From: Thiobacillus sp. | Lineage (GTDB): Bacteria > Pseudomonadota > Gammaproteobacteria > Burkholderiales > Thiobacillaceae | Direction: 5' to 3' | NCBI RefSeq assembly: GCF_024708915.1 | Contig: NZ_JANJXQ010000126.1 | Location: forward strand, 1-16,032 | DNA: 16,032 bases | In this document: one piece after another, positions 12,829 through 16,032 of the stretch | Numbering within the stretch: the stretch's first letter is position 1 | How the letters are laid out: each line of letters begins with the position of its first letter | Notes under the pieces: model-generated | The model's database searches: none | What the model saw: only the letters and a program-made list of their open reading frames with translations | Told to the model about the DNA's origin: nothing | Program-made: the position numbers and the translations under genes

Positions 12829-15510
12829 ATGTCTGTCGTTTCATCTGTCTGCTGTTATTGCGGCACCGGTTGCGGGGTGCTGATCGAAGCCGCCGCCGGG
12901 AAGATCACCGGCGTGCGCGGCGATCCGGCGCACCCGGCCAACCGCGGCAAGCTGTGCACCAAGGGCGCAACGCTGGCGCTGTCGGCGCAGGCGTCCGGGC
13001 GGGCGCTGTATCCCGAGTTGCGTACCGATAAGACGCTGCCGCGCCAGCGGGTGAGCTGGGATGCGGCGCTCGATCATGTCGCCGACAAATTCCGCGCGGT
13101 CGTCGATGAACACGGCCCCGATGCGGTGGCCTTCTATATATCGGGCCAGCTCACCACCGAGGCGTATTACGTCTTCAACAAGCTTGCCAAAGGCCTGATC
13201 GGCACCAACAACGTCGACACCAATTCGCGCCTCTGCATGTCGTCGGCGGTGGCGGGTTACAAGGCCACGCTGGGTGCCGACTCACCGCCAGGCTGCTACG
13301 ACGACATCGATCACGCCGCGACGATTTTCATCGCCGGCTCGAACACGGCGTATGCGCATCCGATCCTGTTCCGCCGTATCGAGGCTGCGCGCCGCGCCAA
13401 TCCGGATTTGAAGCTCGTCGTGGTCGATCCGCGCCGCACCGATACGGCGACGGATGCCGACCTGCATCTCGCTCTCCTGCCCGGCACCGATGTCGCGTTG
13501 TATCACGCCATGCTCAATGCGATGCTGTGGGAGGAGCTGATCGACCGCACCGCCATCGCCGCGCATACCGAAGGCTGGGAGGCACTGCGCGAGCTGGTGC
13601 GCGGCTACACCCCGGAGAAGGTGGCGCCGATCTGCGGCGTGGCCGCCGCCGACATCGTGCAGGCGGCGCGCTGGTTCGCCGCCGGGCCGACGCTGTCGCT
13701 GTATTGCCAGGGACTGAATCAATCCACCTGCGGCGTCGACAAGAACGCCGCGCTGATCAACCTGCATCTGGCCACGGGACAGATCGGCAAGCCGGGTGCC
13801 GCGCCGCTGTCGCTTACCGGTCAGCCCAATGCGATGGGCGGACGCGAGGTCGGCGGACTGGCGAATCTGCTGTCGGCGCACCGCGATCTGGCCAATCCGG
13901 CGCATCGCGCGGAAGTCGCGCGCTTGTGGGGCGTGGAGGACGTGCCGGCGACGCCGGGCAAAACTGCGGTGGAAATGTTCGAGGCGGTGCGGCGCGGCGA
14001 GATCAAGGCAATCTGGATCGCCTGCACCAACCCCGCGCAGTCGCTGCCCGACCAGAACAAGGTTCAGGAAGCGCTGCTGGCGGCCGAATGCGTGGTCCTG
14101 CAAGAGGCCTTCGCCGACACCGAAACCGCGCCGTTTGCCGACGTGCTGCTGCCGGCCTCCACCTGGGGCGAGACCGACGGCACGATGACCAACTCCGAGC
14201 GCCGCATTTCGCGCGTGCGCGCGGCCGTGCCGCCGCCGGGCGAAGCACGCGCCGACTGGGACATCGTGTGCGACTTCGCACGGCGGCTACGGCCGGAGCA
14301 GGGTGCGCGCCTGTTTCCCTATGCCGGCGCCGAGGAAGTATTCAACGAGCACCGCGAGACCACGCGCGGACGCGATCTCGACATCACCGGCCTGAGCTAC
14401 GCGCGGCTCGACGCCGGTCCGCAGCAATGGCCGTTTCCCGAAGGCGAATCCGCCGGAAAAGCGCGCTTGTACACGGACGGCATCTATCCCACCGCCAGCG
14501 GCCGCGCGCGCTTCCATGCCGCGCCGTATCGCCCGCTGGCCGAGGCGATCGACGCGCGCTACCCGCTGCACCTCAACACCGGCCGCCTGCGCGACCAGTG
14601 GCACGCGATGAGCCGCAGCGGCCGCGTGGCGCGGCTGTTTGCGCACGCCGACACCCCGGCGCTGGCGATGAACGTACGCGATCTCGAATTGCGGCGGCTG
14701 AAAGCCGGCGACCTGGTACGCGTGAAAAGCCGCCGTGGCGAAGTGATCGTCGTGGCCGAGGCGAGCGACAGCGTGCGTCCCGGCCAGTGTTTCCTGCCGA
14801 TGCACTGGGGCGCGCGCTTCATGGCGGGGCGCGGGATCAACGCGTTGACCCTGCCGCTTTTCGATGCGGTGTCGAAGCAGCCCGAGCTCAAGCATGCCGC
14901 GGTGCAGGTGACCAGGGCCGAGCTGCCGTGGCGCATGGCCGTGCTGGCAGTGGGCGACGGCACGCTGCTGCTCGATGCGGTGCAGCCCTTGCTGCGTGCG
15001 TGCGACTACGCCGCAGCCGGGCTGGCCGGGCGCGAACGCGACGTGCTGACGCTGCGCCTGGCGCACACGCAGGCGTTACCCGAACCCTTGCTGGCGGCGC
15101 TTGACGCGGCGCTGGGGCTGGACGACCCGCTCGCGGTGATGCATTACCAGGACAGTCCGCGCGGCATCTCCAAGCGGGTGCGGGTCGATTCCGGCAAGGT
15201 GACCGCGGTGCGGCTCAGCGGCGAAACGGCAGCCTTCGAGTGGCTGCGTGACGCCATGGTCGATGGCGTGGGGATGGCCGCGCTGCGCAGCTGGATGCTG
15301 GCGCCGGTGACGCGGCCGCCGGCGGGCGAGGCGGGGCGCGGCCGCATCGTGTGCAATTGCCTGAATGTGGCCGAGCCCGCCATCGCCGCCGCGATTGCGG
15401 CGGGCGCCGGTCTGGCCGCGCTGCAATCGAACTTGAAGTGCGGCACCGAGTGCGGCTCCTGCGTCCCGGAACTGAAGCGGCTGATCGCCGTGAGCCGGGC
15501 GGCGGCGTAG
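12829..15510 (+). CDS. nasA: Assimilatory nitrate reductase catalytic subunit with C-terminal BFD-like [2Fe-2S] domain
   Basis: An 893-residue molybdopterin enzyme that reduces nitrate to nitrite in the cytoplasm. There is no Tat signal: the N-terminus goes straight into the [4Fe-4S] motif C8-x2-C11-x3-C15 ... C43. The expected molybdenum-ligand Cys is C136 (NSRLCMSSA). Later MopB segments include GLNQSTCGVDKN, TGQPNAMGGREVGGLAN, LPASTWGETDGTMTNSERR and, in the molybdopterin dinucleotide-binding domain, NTGRLRDQWHAMSRSGR. The C-terminus holds a BFD-like cluster, C842-x-C844 ... C875-x2-C878 (CNC ... CGTECGSC), as in Klebsiella NasA-type enzymes, allowing electron entry without a separate small subunit. 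AAGGAG at 12818-12823 is five bases before the ATG. The encoded electron donor (NasB/C-like) is not visible in this window. Confidence 0.95.
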   Translation: MSVVSSVCCYCGTGCGVLIEAAAGKITGVRGDPAHPANRGKLCTKGATLALSAQASGRALYPELRTDKTLPRQRVSWDAALDHVADKFRAVVDEHGPDAVAFYISGQLTTEAYYVFNKLAKGLIGTNNVDTNSRLCMSSAVAGYKATLGADSPPGCYDDIDHAATIFIAGSNTAYAHPILFRRIEAARRANPDLKLVVVDPRRTDTATDADLHLALLPGTDVALYHAMLNAMLWEELIDRTAIAAHTEGWEALRELVRGYTPEKVAPICGVAAADIVQAARWFAAGPTLSLYCQGLNQSTCGVDKNAALINLHLATGQIGKPGAAPLSLTGQPNAMGGREVGGLANLLSAHRDLANPAHRAEVARLWGVEDVPATPGKTAVEMFEAVRRGEIKAIWIACTNPAQSLPDQNKVQEALLAAECVVLQEAFADTETAPFADVLLPASTWGETDGTMTNSERRISRVRAAVPPPGEARADWDIVCDFARRLRPEQGARLFPYAGAEEVFNEHRETTRGRDLDITGLSYARLDAGPQQWPFPEGESAGKARLYTDGIYPTASGRARFHAAPYRPLAEAIDARYPLHLNTGRLRDQWHAMSRSGRVARLFAHADTPALAMNVRDLELRRLKAGDLVRVKSRRGEVIVVAEASDSVRPGQCFLPMHWGARFMAGRGINALTLPLFDAVSKQPELKHAAVQVTRAELPWRMAVLAVGDGTLLLDAVQPLLRACDYAAAGLAGRERDVLTLRLAHTQALPEPLLAALDAALGLDDPLAVMHYQDSPRGISKRVRVDSGKVTAVRLSGETAAFEWLRDAMVDGVGMAALRSWMLAPVTRPPAGEAGRGRIVCNCLNVAEPAIAAAIAAGAGLAALQSNLKCGTECGSCVPELKRLIAVSRAAA

Positions 15511-15535
15511 GTTTCGGTGCATCGCGTGCGTCGCG

Positions 15536-15550
15536 GCACCGTGATGGTGC
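15536..15550 (+). promoter_or_regulatory. NtrC-type enhancer box upstream of nirB
   Basis: GCACC-GTGAT-GGTGC is a perfect 5+5 palindrome with a 5-base centre, the same architecture as the E. coli glnA NtrC site GCACC-AACAT-GGTGC. Its centre (15543) is about 107 bases upstream of the start predicted from the sigma-54 site at 15625-15640, matching the classical enhancer distance. As DNA it could also form a hairpin, but position and sequence favour the protein-binding role. Confidence 0.65.
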
Positions 15551-15624
15551 GTGCGCGCCGGGTGGCGCCGCGAACGGAGGAATCAAATGCAATAAAAACA
15601 GGGCGTTGAAGAGATCGGGCTGAA

Positions 15625-15640
15625 TGGCATGGTGTTTGCT
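15625..15640 (+). promoter_or_regulatory. Sigma-54 (-24/-12) promoter of nirB
   Basis: TGGCATG-GTGT-TTGCT differs from the consensus TGGCACG-N4-TTGCW at one position, and the GG (15626-15627) and GC (15638-15639) are exactly ten bases apart. The predicted transcription start is near 15650, giving a leader of about 195 bases before nirB. Confidence 0.62.
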
Positions 15641-15660
15641 GAATCCTGCAATGAGGAAGC

Positions 15661-15740
15661 CGTCATTGCGGTGAAGCATGGCAACCCGGCAATGGGAGCC
15701 GCCGCTCAGGATTGCCGCGCCGCTTCGCCTCGCACTCACC
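15661..15740 (+). repeat. Degenerate GTCATTGCG...-type dispersed repeat in the nirB leader
   Basis: GTCATTGCGGTGAAGCATGG followed some thirty bases later by CAGGATTGC...GCTTCGCCTCGCA resembles the two halves of the widespread GTCATTGCGAGCG...GAAGCAATCC palindromic repeat of proteobacterial genomes, with several mismatches. It lies in the untranslated leader. Family assignment is from memory of the repeat and is uncertain. Confidence 0.35.
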
Positions 15741-15844
15741 CATGATGGAGCGCCTTGAGGGCTTCGCCGGGTGCGGCTGCAAGCAGACCGAATGCAACGG
15801 CGTATCTCGGTCATCACATTGGGTCTTTTGTTTGGAGTGACGAG

Positions 15845-16032
15845 ATGGATATGAGTACGCCCATGGGCCGCGGCCCCAGGATGAAGCTGGTGATGGTCGG
15901 CAACGGCATGGCCGGGGTGCGCACGCTGGAGGAACTGCTGAAGCTCGCGCCCGACCTCTACGACATCACCGTGTTCGGCGCCGAGCCACATCCCAATTAC
16001 AACCGCATCCTGCTGTCGCCGGTGCTGGCCGG
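15845..16032 (+). CDS. nirB: Assimilatory nitrite reductase [NAD(P)H] large subunit, N-terminal part (3' partial)
   Basis: The first 62 codons of a siroheme nitrite reductase, which reduces nitrite to ammonium, the step after NasA. The visible part reads KLVMVGNGMAGVRTLEELL, with the FAD-binding GNGMAG, then DITVFGAEPHPNYNRILLSP, a stretch strongly conserved in NirB. ATG 15845 has GGAG at 15834-15837; ATG 15851 and ATG 15881 (MKLVMVGNGMAG) are in-frame alternatives, the last giving the commonest family N-terminus. The FAD, BFD and siroheme domains continue beyond the window. It is on the same strand as nasA but appears to have its own sigma-54 promoter. Confidence 0.93.
   Translation, partial: MDMSTPMGRGPRMKLVMVGNGMAGVRTLEELLKLAPDLYDITVFGAEPHPNYNRILLSPVLA

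Larger units (their letters stand above)
15511..15844 (+). other. 334-base regulatory gap between nasA and nirB
   Basis: No coding gene is recognised. In order it holds an NtrC box (15536-15550), a second GC hairpin GCGCC-GGGT-GGCGC (15555-15568), a strong ribosome site GGAGG followed by a two-codon frame ATG-CAA-TAA (15587-15595), a sigma-54 promoter (15625-15640), a degenerate dispersed-repeat-like segment (about 15661-15740), an inverted repeat GACCGA (15786-15791) / TCGGTC (15807-15812), and a T-rich stretch near 15824-15833 just before nirB. The predicted nirB leader is about 195 bases, long enough for attenuation control, but I cannot identify a convincing ANTAR-type two-hairpin target. 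Confidence 0.6.

Noticed and set aside
15536..15568. Tandem hairpins as an ANTAR (NasR/NasT) RNA target
   Set aside because: The loops are five and four bases, not the six-base loops with conserved A and G, and they lie upstream of the predicted transcription start. The first is better explained as an NtrC box.
15576..15595. Strong ribosome site with a two-codon frame (Met-Gln-stop) as a regulatory mini-ORF
   Set aside because: It lies upstream of the sigma-54 start predicted for nirB, so it would be transcribed only by read-through from nasA. A chance match or a relic is more likely.
15351..15623. Plus-strand frame of 90 codons running from the end of nasA into the gap
   Set aside because: It overlaps the C-terminal [2Fe-2S] domain of nasA in another frame, has no ribosome site and shows no family resemblance.

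Overview
The window is GC-rich, densely packed bacterial DNA whose gene types and protein sequences look most like a betaproteobacterium. Sulfur-oxidising Thiobacillus-like relatives are a reasonable guess: persulfide oxidation sits next to assimilatory nitrate reduction. That placement is inference; there is no rRNA or other taxonomic marker here. I see no tRNA, rRNA, CRISPR array or intact insertion sequence.

Left part (1-6518). The window opens inside an RND efflux pump gene, which meets a small YqaA/DedA-type membrane protein gene end to end. An AT-rich promoter region then leads into a peroxide-defence block: a rubrerythrin without its usual rubredoxin tail, a separate rubredoxin, an FAD/NAD(P)H rubredoxin-reductase-type enzyme, and a Cys-rich 80-residue GDCCVxC-type protein. 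Together the first three can form a complete chain from NAD(P)H to hydrogen peroxide. A palindromic dispersed repeat sits inside the 5' end of the reductase reading frame. A QueD-like gene with an altered zinc site follows and ends at a probable rho-independent terminator.

Middle part (6519-11335). An ArsR-type repressor fused to a rhodanese domain has a perfect inverted repeat directly before its start codon. It is followed closely by a persulfide dioxygenase and an MFS transporter. This reads as a self-regulated sulfide/persulfide detoxification operon, in which the transporter may export the sulfite produced. A second MFS gene and a SAM-dependent methyltransferase, coupled by an ATGA overlap, follow on the same strand.

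Right part (11333-16032). A CorC/CNNM-type membrane protein lies on the minus strand. Divergent from it are a cytoplasmic assimilatory nitrate reductase (nasA type, with a C-terminal BFD-like [2Fe-2S] domain) and, after a 334-base gap, the start of nitrite reductase nirB. Both nasA and nirB have sigma-54 (-24/-12) promoter matches. The nirB promoter also has a perfect NtrC-type box (GCACC-N5-GGTGC) about 107 bases upstream of the predicted transcription start. The two genes therefore look like separate NtrC-controlled units rather than one simple operon.
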